Shown: piece after piece, positions 44,085-52,978 of the stretch
Numbering within the stretch: position 1 is the first letter of the stretch
Layout: each line of letters begins with the position of its first letter
Origin: Deltaproteobacteria bacterium
GTDB lineage: Bacteria; Desulfobacterota; Syntrophorhabdia; Syntrophorhabdales; JANXAF01
Length of the DNA stretch: 57,429 nt
Direction of reading: 5' to 3'
NCBI GenBank assembly: GCA_026417175.1
Contig: JAOADT010000015.1
Location: 1 to 57,429 of the forward strand
The notes under the pieces: generated by a model
What the model was told of the DNA's origin: nothing
Seen by the model: only the letters and a program-made list of their open reading frames with translations
The model's database searches: none
Program-made: the position numbers and the translations under genes

Positions 44085-44947
44085 GTGGCACTCCCTGGAG
44101 ATGTCCAGTATATAATTGATGGACTTTTTATCGAGGTTCCAAGTTTCAAAATACTTACCGGAGTCGCACACTGAGGGTTAGTGTACACGTATATTATCTG
44201 ATCCGCATTCATTGATCCTAGACTAATTTGACCGCCAGAAGGAACGGTTTGGCAAGATATTAACCCACCTTTTATCCAGACAGTTGAAGGTGAATCATTT
44301 CGAAAAGAAATGGAGCAGCCGTTTAAACATGGACCTCCTGAGCAAAGATCTGTCACTGAGGACACTGTGTAAACACATCTTTTTGATATTAACTCATAGA
44401 GGGAAACATATTCAACAATATCGTCATAGTTAAACTGTGGACTCGTTGCATTGTATGTGCATGGCAAAACATAAGGCATTCCCGCTTCCCTCACGTAGTA
44501 TCCAGTGCCAGTATCCGTGCACCCACCATCCGCATCCTCACCCTTGCTATAAACTATAAAAACAATATCCGTCTTCGTGTCAAAAGTCGTACATGCTGTA
44601 TCCCTGCAAATGTGCAGATTTATGAATGGACCATTGTACGAGCATACATCCTGACCACTACTATTGAGACCAGTTGCTGAAATGTATACTAAGTCTCTCA
44701 ACCACGCGTCCTGTGTTCTTACTCCCAATTGACTAAGACTGTTTGGTAAATAGCCATTTTTCATAAGATATCCCACAAGTGCTTCCTTTGCCCCGCGTAC
44801 AACCTCTTTCGAATCCATGTACTTTGCCCTTTTTGTCAAAGGTCCCATAAGGCTCATTCCTACACTAAGTAAGATCCCTACAATGACAAGAACTATTGCC
44901 AGTTCCACAAGAGTAAGACCTTTTTTTGACTTAAAAAAAACTCTCAT
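44075..44947 (-). CDS. large Cys-rich type IV pilin-like protein
   Basis: A 290-aa prepilin with basic leader SKKG/LTLVELAIVLVIVG and Glu at +5. The globular part holds 12 cysteines, an even number suited to disulfides, many in short pairs (CSGGPCLNGC). It is longer than the plus-strand pilin and may be a minor or tip pilin. ATG at 44947 is preceded by AAGGAC and overlaps the stop of the small membrane ORF as ATGA; the longer frame back to 45022 is rejected. Transcribed toward the mshN-like gene. Confidence 0.85.
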   Translation of the reverse strand: MRVFFKSKKGLTLVELAIVLVIVGILLSVGMSLMGPLTKRAKYMDSKEVVRGAKEALVGYLMKNGYLPNSLSQLGVRTQDAWLRDLVYISATGLNSSGQDVCSYNGPFINLHICRDTACTTFDTKTDIVFIVYSKGEDADGGCTDTGTGYYVREAGMPYVLPCTYNATSPQFNYDDIVEYVSLYELISKRCVYTVSSVTDLCSGGPCLNGCSISFRNDSPSTVWIKGGLISCQTVPSGGQISLGSMNADQIIYVYTNPQCATPVSILKLGTSIKSPSIIYWTSPGSATCN

Positions 44948-45114
44948 TTTGTCCTTAAAAACATGTGCACCATTATTAGAATGGCCCCGAAAATACTTAG
45001 CAATTGGCCGGCAATCGCCCATCTTACGATCTCATTTACGGGAATTTCGCTTGGGACAAAAAAAAGAATGTAATAACCCCCTGCTACAAGTGTGATCCCT
45101 AAAACCGTAAGCAC
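44944..45114 (-). CDS. 56-aa membrane protein with two helices, coupled to the pilin gene
   Basis: The ORF reads GTG-LTVLGITLVAGGYYILFFV, a PSEIPVNEIV turn, then AIAGQLLSIFGAILIMVHMF and RTK at the end: two membrane segments joined by a short loop. Its stop forms ATGA with the pilin start, a sign of translational coupling. There is no Shine-Dalgarno, but a -10/-35 pair ends 6 bases before the GTG, so a leaderless start is proposed. An in-frame TAA four codons... upstream rules out a much longer N-terminus. No family recognised. Confidence 0.55.
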   Translation of the reverse strand: MLTVLGITLVAGGYYILFFVPSEIPVNEIVRWAIAGQLLSIFGAILIMVHMFLRTK

Positions 45115-45120
45115 GATGAA

Positions 45121-45149
45121 TTTTTATTTCGGAATGATTTACAAGTCAA
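45121..45149 (-). promoter_or_regulatory. sigma-70 type promoter for the minus-strand pilin unit
   Basis: Minus strand TTGACT (45149-45144), 17 bases, TAAAAA (45126-45121). Predicted start is at or next to the GTG at 45114. Confidence 0.5.
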
Positions 45150-45280
45150 GAAAAAATTCTAGGCACGACCTGATGTCTTGCACCTTCCCAATTCCCTGAA
45201 AAATCTTTCCGACTCTCAGAGAAGAAAGTGTTATATTCTTATTGAGTAGATACTTCTCTCTTTAAGATGTGGTCTTTGAG

Positions 45281-45289
45281 TGCTATAAT
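45281..45289 (+). promoter_or_regulatory. extended -10 promoter for prsT
   Basis: TGCTATAAT, perfect extended -10, with a weak TTTAAG 17 bases upstream. The leader of about 17 bases contains AAAGGAG before the ATG at 45313. Confidence 0.6.
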
Positions 45290-45312
45290 ATACGAAAAAT
45301 AAAGGAGATAAA

Positions 45313-47706
45313 ATGAAAAAAAGTATTTACGTTTATGGAATATGTATATTGTTCATCCTTCTTCTTATTTCAGGCTGTGGGGGACCAGAAAAAAAGAAGA
45401 TGAAGTTTTACTCAAAAGGGAAGGCACTCTATGAGAAGGGGGAGTTAACCAAGGCAAGACTCGAATTAAAAAATGCGATCCAGATAGATCCTAAATTTGC
45501 AGATGCTTATTATCTTCTCGGAATGGTGGAGCTTAAATCGGGAAATCCAAGAGGCGCTTATGGTGCTTTTTATAAGGTTACAGAGCTGAACCCCGATCAC
45601 CTTGACGCTCATATACAGCTTGGAAGAATTTTACTCGCTGCAAAAAAAATAAATGAAGCTCAAGAAAAGGCAGACTTGGTGCTGAAAAAAGACCCAAAAA
45701 ATGAAGAGGCTAGGCTACTCAAAGGTTCAGTGCTTTTAGCAAAAAACGAAGCTGAGAAGGCCATTAACTATTTCGAACAGATGTTAAGAGAAGGGTCCAA
45801 AAGACATGAGATTTATCTTTTTCTCTTTTCTGCCTATCTTCAAAGGAAAGACCAAAAAAGCGCGGAGAATGCACTGAAAAGAGGGCTTGACTTTAATCCT
45901 AATTCTATCCCTCTTAATTTGGCTCTTGCCGAATTCCACATAAGGGAAAAAGATTACAAAAGTGCAATTGATGCGGTAAGAAGACTTACGGAAATCGAGC
46001 CGAAAAATGTCAACCACAGGATAAATCTAGCTGCCCTTTACTGGGAAACAGGAAAAGAAAAGGAATCGAGGGATATACTAAATGAAATACTCAAATCTTA
46101 TCCCGAAAGCGAGGAAGGGTATCTAAAGACTGCTGCATTTTATCTTGCAAAGAAAAAACCTAAAGAAGCTGAAGACACTTTAAATGAGGGACTGAAAAAA
46201 AATCCAAAAAGTTTTAAAATCCGTTACGCTCTTTCTGACATTTACCTCGCGTCTAATTCAGTAGACAAGGCCATAAGTATCTTGGAAGAATGTCTAAAAC
46301 TGGAAAAGGATGAAGCACATCCCGAAATCATAAATACGAAAAACAGACTTGCCCGCATCCATTTTTCGAGAAGGCAATTAGACAAAGCTGAAAAGTACAT
46401 TAATGAAATTTTGAAAAAGACACCAAAAAACATAGATGCGAACTTCCTTGCGGGTAACATATTTCTTGTTAAAGGGGATGCCCCTAAGGCCATCTCTTCG
46501 TTTAGAACGGTGACTGCGGAGAATCCACAGTTTATACCCGCCTACGTTGGTCTTGCAGAAGCCCATCTTATGAACAATGAACCTAAGCTTGCATACGATA
46601 CATTACAGAATGCCCTAAAAATTGATTCTTCATCTCGAGACGCTCTTAGAGCCCTAGCAAGATATTACGTTTACACCAGAGATTTTCAAAAGGCAGAGGA
46701 AAACTTAAGGAAGATACTTTCTGAAAAGCCTGACGATGTAGAGGTAAGGGTCGAATTGGGAAACCTTTACATGGCAAGAAAAGAGTATGCCAAGGCAAAG
46801 TCAACTTTTGACGATTTGAAAAAAAGGTTCCCAAATTCAGCTTTGGGAAATGTAAAGATGGCCGAGCTTTTAGTTGCTCAGAAAGACATAAAGGGTGCCA
46901 TCTCTGAGCTCGAAAAAGCTTACAATATAGAACCAAATAACGCTTTTGTGCTTTCTTCCCTTGTGGAACTTTATATTCGAGACAAAAGACCTGATACAGC
47001 AAAATCTTTGCTAGAATCGCGTCTTAAAAAAAATCCACACGATGCTTTTTCTCTCAATCTCATGGGACAGGTCTACGCCTCGAAAAAGGACTTCCAAAAT
47101 GCGGAGCAAGCCCTCCGCAAAGCTATAGAAGTGGAACCTTTGTGGCCTATCCCGTATAGCAATCTCGCACGAATTTATCTAGCTCAGGGGGAACTTTCAA
47201 AGGCCATCTCTAAGCTGGAGGAAGCCATTCAAAAAAATCCTAAGAATAATAGTGGACTTCTTTTGCTCGCGACACTTTATGAAAAAAATAAAGATTACAA
47301 AAAGGCCATTAGTACCTACGAAAAACTCCTTGAAAATATGCCAGACTTCTGGGTAGGTCTGAATAATCTTGCCTTCATGTTATCGGACCACGGATCTAAG
47401 AAAGATCTAGACAAAGCACTAGATCTGGCGCAGAAAGCTCAAAAGCAGCGTCCCGATGAACCGGCTATTCTTGACACACTAGGATGGATATACTTCAAAA
47501 AAGGTGATTTAGAAAAAGCCCAAATTTACATTGGAAAGGCATTAGAAAAAGCACCTGATTCGGGTGTATTGAATTACCATATGGGCATGGTTCTTTACAA
47601 GCAGGGTAAAACATCTGATGCAAAACAATACCTTCAGAAAGCAGTGGAATCAGATGAAGACTATTTTGGAAAGGAAGAGGCTAAAAACATTTTAGGTAAG
47701 ATATAG
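45313..47706 (+). CDS. prsT: PEP-CTERM system TPR-repeat lipoprotein (PrsT-like)
   Basis: A 797-aa lipoprotein (signal ending LLISGC, Cys about 22) followed by roughly 20 tandem TPR repeats, e.g. ADAYYLLGMVELKSGNPRGA and PILDTLGWIYFKKGDLEKAQ. This matches the large TPR protein that accompanies XrtA/PEP-CTERM exopolysaccharide loci. The role is probably as a scaffold in polymer synthesis or export across the periplasm. It has its own promoter and is 46 bases before the WecA-like gene. Confidence 0.85.
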   Translation: MKKSIYVYGICILFILLLISGCGGPEKKKMKFYSKGKALYEKGELTKARLELKNAIQIDPKFADAYYLLGMVELKSGNPRGAYGAFYKVTELNPDHLDAHIQLGRILLAAKKINEAQEKADLVLKKDPKNEEARLLKGSVLLAKNEAEKAINYFEQMLREGSKRHEIYLFLFSAYLQRKDQKSAENALKRGLDFNPNSIPLNLALAEFHIREKDYKSAIDAVRRLTEIEPKNVNHRINLAALYWETGKEKESRDILNEILKSYPESEEGYLKTAAFYLAKKKPKEAEDTLNEGLKKNPKSFKIRYALSDIYLASNSVDKAISILEECLKLEKDEAHPEIINTKNRLARIHFSRRQLDKAEKYINEILKKTPKNIDANFLAGNIFLVKGDAPKAISSFRTVTAENPQFIPAYVGLAEAHLMNNEPKLAYDTLQNALKIDSSSRDALRALARYYVYTRDFQKAEENLRKILSEKPDDVEVRVELGNLYMARKEYAKAKSTFDDLKKRFPNSALGNVKMAELLVAQKDIKGAISELEKAYNIEPNNAFVLSSLVELYIRDKRPDTAKSLLESRLKKNPHDAFSLNLMGQVYASKKDFQNAEQALRKAIEVEPLWPIPYSNLARIYLAQGELSKAISKLEEAIQKNPKNNSGLLLLATLYEKNKDYKKAISTYEKLLENMPDFWVGLNNLAFMLSDHGSKKDLDKALDLAQKAQKQRPDEPAILDTLGWIYFKKGDLEKAQIYIGKALEKAPDSGVLNYHMGMVLYKQGKTSDAKQYLQKAVESDEDYFGKEEAKNILGKI

Positions 47707-47752
47707 AATCTTAAGGGTGACCTTGATTATCCGATAAAACAGAGGGGGTCCT

Positions 47753-49399
47753 TTGGGTCTTCTGGTGTCATTTTTGCTTTCATTCTTTGTGGCCATATCT
47801 CTTATACCTTTGCTCGGAAGACTCTCATTTCGCTTTGGATTCTTAGATGTGCCTAATGCAAGAAAAGTGCACACCACACCGGTACCCCGTGTAGGTGGGA
47901 TCTGCATGGTTATAGGAACTTTTATATCAAGTTTATTTTTTTTCGAAAAGGATCCCTTTCTAAAATGGTTTTTTTTAGCCACTTCTATAATTTTCATCTC
48001 GGGAATAATAGATGACATTTATGGGCACGGCCCATGGAGTAAATTCTTTGCTCAGGTTCTCGCAGCTTTAGTAATTATAGTCTTTGGCAACGTGAAGATA
48101 ATTAATCTCGGAGCGCTATTACCGGAAGGATGGCTCATTCCTGATTACGTTTCTGTCCCACTTACACTTATTGCAATAGTCGGAGTAACCAATGCCATAA
48201 ACCTCGCCGATGGACTTGATGGGCTAGCGGGCGGTATATGTCTTTTCATATTTGCCTGTCTTACTTTTATAGCTTATCTTCTTGAAAATACACTCATTGC
48301 CTTTCTTTCAATCGCCATCTCAGGTGCCATTTTTGGTTTCCTTCACTTTAATACACATCCTGCAACCATTTTTATGGGTGACACGGGTAGCCAGTTCTTA
48401 GGTTTTTCAGCAATAACAATTGCCATAAAAATCTCACAGGAGGAAGCTACTTTAAGCCCCCTCATCCCAGTTTTATTACTCGGCTTCCCAGTCCTTGATA
48501 CACTTACAGTTATGATTCAAAGATATAAAGAAGGAAGGCCAATCCTCAGGGCAGATAGGAACCACTTTCACCACAAGCTTATGGGACTTGGTTTTTCCCA
48601 TTCAGAAGCGGTGCTTATAATATACATGATACAGGCGGTTTTAACATTTTTTGCATTTAGTTTAAGATTTCACTCCGAATGGCTTATCCTTATAGGGTAT
48701 TTACTTTTTGCTAGTCTTGTCATTTTATCCTTCCATCTTGCAGAAAGAAAAGGCTATTCATTTAAAAAAGGTGGTTTTTTAGACAGAATAAGAGTTATAA
48801 GAGAGTGGAAAAAAACAGGTGCAGTTGTGAAAATCACTTTTCCTGTCCTTCAGATTGGGGTGCCCATACTTTTTATCCTATCCCTTTTTATTCCCAAAGA
48901 TGTTCACAGAGAAGTATCTATTTTTGCCATTGGATCTGCAGTTTTTCTTTTTGTTTCGTTTGTCTACCTTAAGGGTCAAGTTGGTCTTTTTTTACGTATA
49001 GCCTTGTACCTTCTTATTCCGTATGTGATTTACGTGGGTGATACAAATTCACTGGAATGGTTAAAGGTGTTAAACTTAAAATCTATATACGATTTTTCTT
49101 TCTTTGTAGTGGCTATGCTTGCAGCCATTACAGTGAGATTTTCAAGAAGAAGCCAAGGATTCAAGGCAACCCCTATGGATTTCTTAATACTTTTCTTTGT
49201 GATCGTATTCGCTCGGTTCTCTTTCTCAATGACGGAATCCAAGGATATAGGACTTATAGCTATAAAAGTTGTTACATTATTTTATAGTTACGAGGTTTTG
49301 CTTGGAGAACTAAGGGGCGAGTACAATAAATTACTAGTTTTTACCTTCATCGCTCTCTTTATTGTCTCAATCAGGGGACTGATACCCATACCAATTTAA
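47753..49399 (+). CDS. WecA/MraY-family undecaprenyl-phosphate sugar-phosphate transferase
   Basis: A 548-aa polytopic enzyme. The first ~330 residues are the WecA-type catalytic domain: KVHTTPVPRVGGI, GIIDDIYG, NAINLADGLDGLAGG, FMGDTGSQFLG and RNHFHHKLMGLGFSH, including the Asp-rich motif and the HxHH cytosolic loop. It transfers a sugar-1-phosphate to undecaprenyl phosphate, the first step of lipid-linked polysaccharide. An extra C-terminal membrane region of ~200 residues is added. TTG start with GAGGGGG upstream. Overlaps the convergent ATPase gene by 29 bases. Confidence 0.9.
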   Translation: MGLLVSFLLSFFVAISLIPLLGRLSFRFGFLDVPNARKVHTTPVPRVGGICMVIGTFISSLFFFEKDPFLKWFFLATSIIFISGIIDDIYGHGPWSKFFAQVLAALVIIVFGNVKIINLGALLPEGWLIPDYVSVPLTLIAIVGVTNAINLADGLDGLAGGICLFIFACLTFIAYLLENTLIAFLSIAISGAIFGFLHFNTHPATIFMGDTGSQFLGFSAITIAIKISQEEATLSPLIPVLLLGFPVLDTLTVMIQRYKEGRPILRADRNHFHHKLMGLGFSHSEAVLIIYMIQAVLTFFAFSLRFHSEWLILIGYLLFASLVILSFHLAERKGYSFKKGGFLDRIRVIREWKKTGAVVKITFPVLQIGVPILFILSLFIPKDVHREVSIFAIGSAVFLFVSFVYLKGQVGLFLRIALYLLIPYVIYVGDTNSLEWLKVLNLKSIYDFSFFVVAMLAAITVRFSRRSQGFKATPMDFLILFFVIVFARFSFSMTESKDIGLIAIKVVTLFYSYEVLLGELRGEYNKLLVFTFIALFIVSIRGLIPIPI

Positions 49400-50537
49400 G
49401 AGTGTAAATCAAGCCAAAAATAACAACGGCTAAGAAAAATACTATGAGAAGCACTTTAGTAAGACTAAAAGAATCTCTCCTGTTTTCTTTTCTAATAGAC
49501 TCCACGTTTAATTGTTCATTAATGCTAGACGTCACTTTTTCCTGTTTCTCCTCTTCCCTTTTTCCAATCCTCTCAAGCACCTCTTCCATTGCAGATTTAT
49601 AAAACTCTGCAACCCTAACAATAACGTCTAACTTTGAGTCTATGCTAGAGAGTATTCCCGATATGCCGTTTACTCCACTTTGAGCTGGAACGTGTACGTC
49701 TTTGGTCTCTTCTTTCCCTTCGCTTATGCCCCAATCGGTTCTATCTTTAAGCACGCTCATTACCACATCCTTATCAATCTTTTTTATATCATCTGCCATA
49801 CCATAGACCAGACACATATTACAAACACCATTTATAAGACGAGGTATCCCTTTAGAATAATTGTATATTTCCTCTATTGCCTCCTCTGTAAAAATATCTC
49901 TTGGTCCCCCTGCCTTTTCAAGTCTAAATTTTATGTATTCTTTCGTTTCCTCCATATCTAAAGGCTCAAGATGATAACTTACTTCTATTCTCTGAGCCAA
50001 CTGTCTGAGTGTATCTTTTTGTAATTTTTGTCTTAAAGTGGGTTGACCCACAAGTATTATCTGTAAAAGATGCTCTGCACCAGCATTTAGATTGGAAAGC
50101 ATTCTTATCTCTTCAAGAGTTTCAAAGGGTAAATTCTGCGCTTCATCGATTATCAGGATCACATATCTCTTTAGTCGATATTCTCTTATAAGAAAATTAC
50201 CAAAAATCTCAATCAATTCTGGCTTCGTTCTTCCATGGTGCGGGAGAGAAAACTCTTGGCACAGTGTCCTTAAGAATTCTTCCGGAGTTAGGTAGGTCTG
50301 AGAGAGAAAGGCAATTTGTACGTCCTTTCTCTTCCTCAAACTTTCCAATAAATAATTAAGAAGAGTTGTTTTTCCTGTTCCTACCTCACCCGTTATAAGA
50401 ACGAAACCTGTCCTCTCGTATATGCCGTATTCCAGATAGGTAAGGGCTGCCTCATGTTTTTTACTTTTGAAAAAAAGACGAGGGTCTGGAAGAAGCTGAA
50501 ACGGTTTTGTTTTAAATCCGTAAAAATCTTCGTACAT
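49371..50537 (-). CDS. XrtA/PEP-CTERM-associated AAA ATPase
   Basis: A 388-aa ExeA-like ATPase: start DFYGFKTKPFQLLPDPRLFF, Walker A GEVGTGKTT, Walker B VILIIDEAQNLP, sensor-like RQLAQRIEVSYHL, then a low-complexity charged linker and a C-terminal membrane helix (about 365-385). This size and tail fit the ATPase found in exosortase/EPS loci. Last gene of the minus-strand operon. Third member of this ATPase family in the window. Confidence 0.88.
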   Translation of the reverse strand: MYEDFYGFKTKPFQLLPDPRLFFKSKKHEAALTYLEYGIYERTGFVLITGEVGTGKTTLLNYLLESLRKRKDVQIAFLSQTYLTPEEFLRTLCQEFSLPHHGRTKPELIEIFGNFLIREYRLKRYVILIIDEAQNLPFETLEEIRMLSNLNAGAEHLLQIILVGQPTLRQKLQKDTLRQLAQRIEVSYHLEPLDMEETKEYIKFRLEKAGGPRDIFTEEAIEEIYNYSKGIPRLINGVCNMCLVYGMADDIKKIDKDVVMSVLKDRTDWGISEGKEETKDVHVPAQSGVNGISGILSSIDSKLDVIVRVAEFYKSAMEEVLERIGKREEEKQEKVTSSINEQLNVESIRKENRRDSFSLTKVLLIVFFLAVVIFGLIYTLKLVWVSVP

Positions 50538-50548
50538 GAAGCACTAAC

Positions 50549-51391
50549 CTATTCCCGAGCGTAATATCCGTAAGAATAAGAGGTCTCTTCCAGAAACTTG
50601 CTCTTGTTGAAAACAAACCCCAGGAATTTTTCCCTCGGAATGAGTTCCAAAGCTCTTTGAACATCTGGAAGAGGGGTACGACCCGCCATAACCACAAGTA
50701 TTATTGCATCCACAAAAGGCGCAAACGCAATTCCATCGGAGAAATTTAAAAGAGGGGGGAGATCAAAGAACACGTATCTCTCAGGATAACGCGTTTTTAT
50801 TTCAGTGAGAAGCGCTTGCATCTTGACAGAGCCTAAGAGTTCTGATGCATCTTGTGTGGTCCGGCTACCAGAGATAACTGTGAATTTTTCAATGCCTGGC
50901 CAGACTATTATTTCTTGAAGAGGTACATCATCCACTAAAGCATCCACAAGGCTCTTCTCATTAGGGATTCCCATAAGCTTATGGATGCTTTGCTGCCTCA
51001 GATCACAGTCTACAAGCAGTACTGTATGGTTAAACTCCTTTGAGAATGTTATCGCCAGATTAATAGCTGTAAGGGTCTTTCCCTCCTTTGGGAGAGGGCT
51101 GGTTATCATGATTGTGTTCCATCCCTTGTCTTTGGTGTGGTGAAGTATCCTTGTTCTCAAAACTTTGAAGTACTCTATCTCTGGTGAATTGGAATCTATG
51201 GAAACAATCTTATTTTTTATAAGGTGGTAAGGGTCGACGGTAAACTTTCTGGACTGTGTGTAAACAGGCGTAAAAGGGGGGTAGTATTCAACCCTCTTTT
51301 CTGTCAGAGGTTCAATAACTAGCCCTTCCTCTTTTTTCTCCTTTTCCTCTTTATCCTTTATCCTTTCCATGGCTTTTTTTAGCTTTTCCAT
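50549..51391 (-). CDS. XrtA-associated tyrosine autokinase (CpsD/BY-kinase)
   Basis: A 280-aa cytoplasmic BY-kinase with Walker A SPLPKEGKTLTAINLA, Walker A' VLLVDCDLRQQSIHKLMG and Walker B YVFFDLPPLL. The C-terminus is a Tyr cluster (SYSYGYYARE), the site of autophosphorylation in this family. It works with the separate chain-length protein upstream, as in CpsC/CpsD pairs. Starts 15 bases after that gene. Confidence 0.92.
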   Translation of the reverse strand: MEKLKKAMERIKDKEEKEKKEEGLVIEPLTEKRVEYYPPFTPVYTQSRKFTVDPYHLIKNKIVSIDSNSPEIEYFKVLRTRILHHTKDKGWNTIMITSPLPKEGKTLTAINLAITFSKEFNHTVLLVDCDLRQQSIHKLMGIPNEKSLVDALVDDVPLQEIIVWPGIEKFTVISGSRTTQDASELLGSVKMQALLTEIKTRYPERYVFFDLPPLLNFSDGIAFAPFVDAIILVVMAGRTPLPDVQRALELIPREKFLGFVFNKSKFLEETSYSYGYYARE

Positions 51392-51406
51392 GATGTACTC
51401 CTTAAA

Positions 51407-52975
51407 TTATATTCCAAGCCTTCTTGTGAGTCTTGCCCAGAAAACATCTAGATCCATGATAAAGAAATGAAAAATAAGGACCAGAACTACCATACCAATG
51501 GCTATTGAGACTATAAAAATTTTATTTCTTCTTTTCGACCTTAATATTTCATCAAGTGTCACTATCTCTGGTATAGTTGAAAGAACAGAAAACCCCGTAA
51601 GTTTAGAAAGAACATCTGGATTCCTTATAGACTGATCCATGTGCTCCTTTATTGATACTGTGCCCACTCCTGAGCCAATCCCAAGCACAATCCCTATAAG
51701 AATAATTGCAGGAATGTTCGGCTTTACAGGCTCCTCAGGAAGTCTGGGTGGATCAATAAGAGTGAACCTTTCTCCCATCTGCTCCTTTTCAAGACTTAAA
51801 GCAACCTTTGTCTCCAGATATTTTCTCATTAGGTCGTCATACTTCGCCTGCAGATTATTTCTCTCTGCAACTAGGCCCCTATATCCCTCCTCCACCTTTG
51901 GACTCATCTGTATCCGCCTTCTATATTCAGCCATCTTCTGGTAAACCGCTTCTCTCTGTTTTCTTAACTCTTCCATTTCTGACTGGACACTCGATATCTG
52001 TGAGGCTATATTGATGTATGCGGGGTTATCCGGTTTACCTCCTATGGGATCAACTCCCTGAGATTTTAGCTTCTCTTCAAGTTTCTCTATCTGCTCTTTA
52101 GTCTTCTTCACATCCGGGTGTTCGTCTGAGTATCTTGTACTAAGTGAAACGAGTTTTGCCCTCAATTCCTTAAGCATTTGCTTGTCCGGGTCCGCAAGAT
52201 CAGGCGGTATGCTTGAAAGTTGCGTCTGTAAAGCACTTTCCCTTTCTTTGAGATTTCTGAGCTGTATGTCTATCTGCTCCAATGTCCTTTCTGCCCGCTC
52301 TAGTTCTTGCAGGTTTAGCTGCGTCAGTTCGGGTAAAGAGTGTAAATGCTTTTCCTTGTAGGCTGCAATTCTCGAATCTAAAGTCTTAAGTTTCCCTCTC
52401 ACGTCATTCAATTCTTCCTCTATGAACCTGGTTGCACCGACGATTTTTTCCTCCCTGGTCTTTAGGTTCTGTTCAAGGTATAAAGAAACCAGTTCGTTGG
52501 TCACCCTCTGTACAACTTCTGGGTATCTACCCTCGTAGGAAACCCTAAACGCTATGGTTACTGTAGCAGGTCTTCCTGTACGTCTGTCACCAACCTCAGC
52601 ACTCACGGGCTCAACTTTTATGTCTTCTCTCATCTTTGTTATTATTTCTTCAAGCGTGTACCTATCCCTTAGCTCCTGATATAAATTGAATTTTCTTATA
52701 ATCTCCACAAGTTTCACAGAGCTTAATATTTGCTGGGTTATCTGTTGAATTCTCTGTTCCGCATAACCGGTCACAGGAGATAATACATATTCTCTTGGAA
52801 TCTCTTGCTCTTCCACAAGAATCGTAGCAGTTGATCTATAAGTAGGAGGAATAAGAACAGCGGTCACAATAGATGCAACAAAAAACAAAAGGAGTGGAAC
52901 TATAAAGCTCCACTTTCGCATTTTGAGTATCTCGATGAAGTCCTTTATCCCCTTTTGTTGCTCATTTATTTCCAT
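51407..52975 (-). CDS. XrtA-type polysaccharide chain-length determinant (Wzz-like)
   Basis: A 522-aa inner-membrane protein with an N-terminal helix (about 22-40, SFIVPLLLFFVASIVTAVLI), Wzz domain (PPTYRSTATILVEEQEIP), long coiled coil (about 190-400), a Pro-rich PPRLPEEPVKPN and a membrane helix, and a second hydrophobic segment near the C-terminus. It controls polymer length and activates the tyrosine kinase that follows. Confidence 0.92.
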   Translation of the reverse strand: MEINEQQKGIKDFIEILKMRKWSFIVPLLLFFVASIVTAVLIPPTYRSTATILVEEQEIPREYVLSPVTGYAEQRIQQITQQILSSVKLVEIIRKFNLYQELRDRYTLEEIITKMREDIKVEPVSAEVGDRRTGRPATVTIAFRVSYEGRYPEVVQRVTNELVSLYLEQNLKTREEKIVGATRFIEEELNDVRGKLKTLDSRIAAYKEKHLHSLPELTQLNLQELERAERTLEQIDIQLRNLKERESALQTQLSSIPPDLADPDKQMLKELRAKLVSLSTRYSDEHPDVKKTKEQIEKLEEKLKSQGVDPIGGKPDNPAYINIASQISSVQSEMEELRKQREAVYQKMAEYRRRIQMSPKVEEGYRGLVAERNNLQAKYDDLMRKYLETKVALSLEKEQMGERFTLIDPPRLPEEPVKPNIPAIILIGIVLGIGSGVGTVSIKEHMDQSIRNPDVLSKLTGFSVLSTIPEIVTLDEILRSKRRNKIFIVSIAIGMVVLVLIFHFFIMDLDVFWARLTRRLGI

Positions 52976-52978
52976 GGC

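Noticed and set aside
44948-45022. N-terminal extension of the minus-strand pilin to 45022
   Set aside because: It would put 25 residues before the basic leader and duplicates the coding of the small membrane ORF; the ATG at 44947 has a ribosome-binding site.
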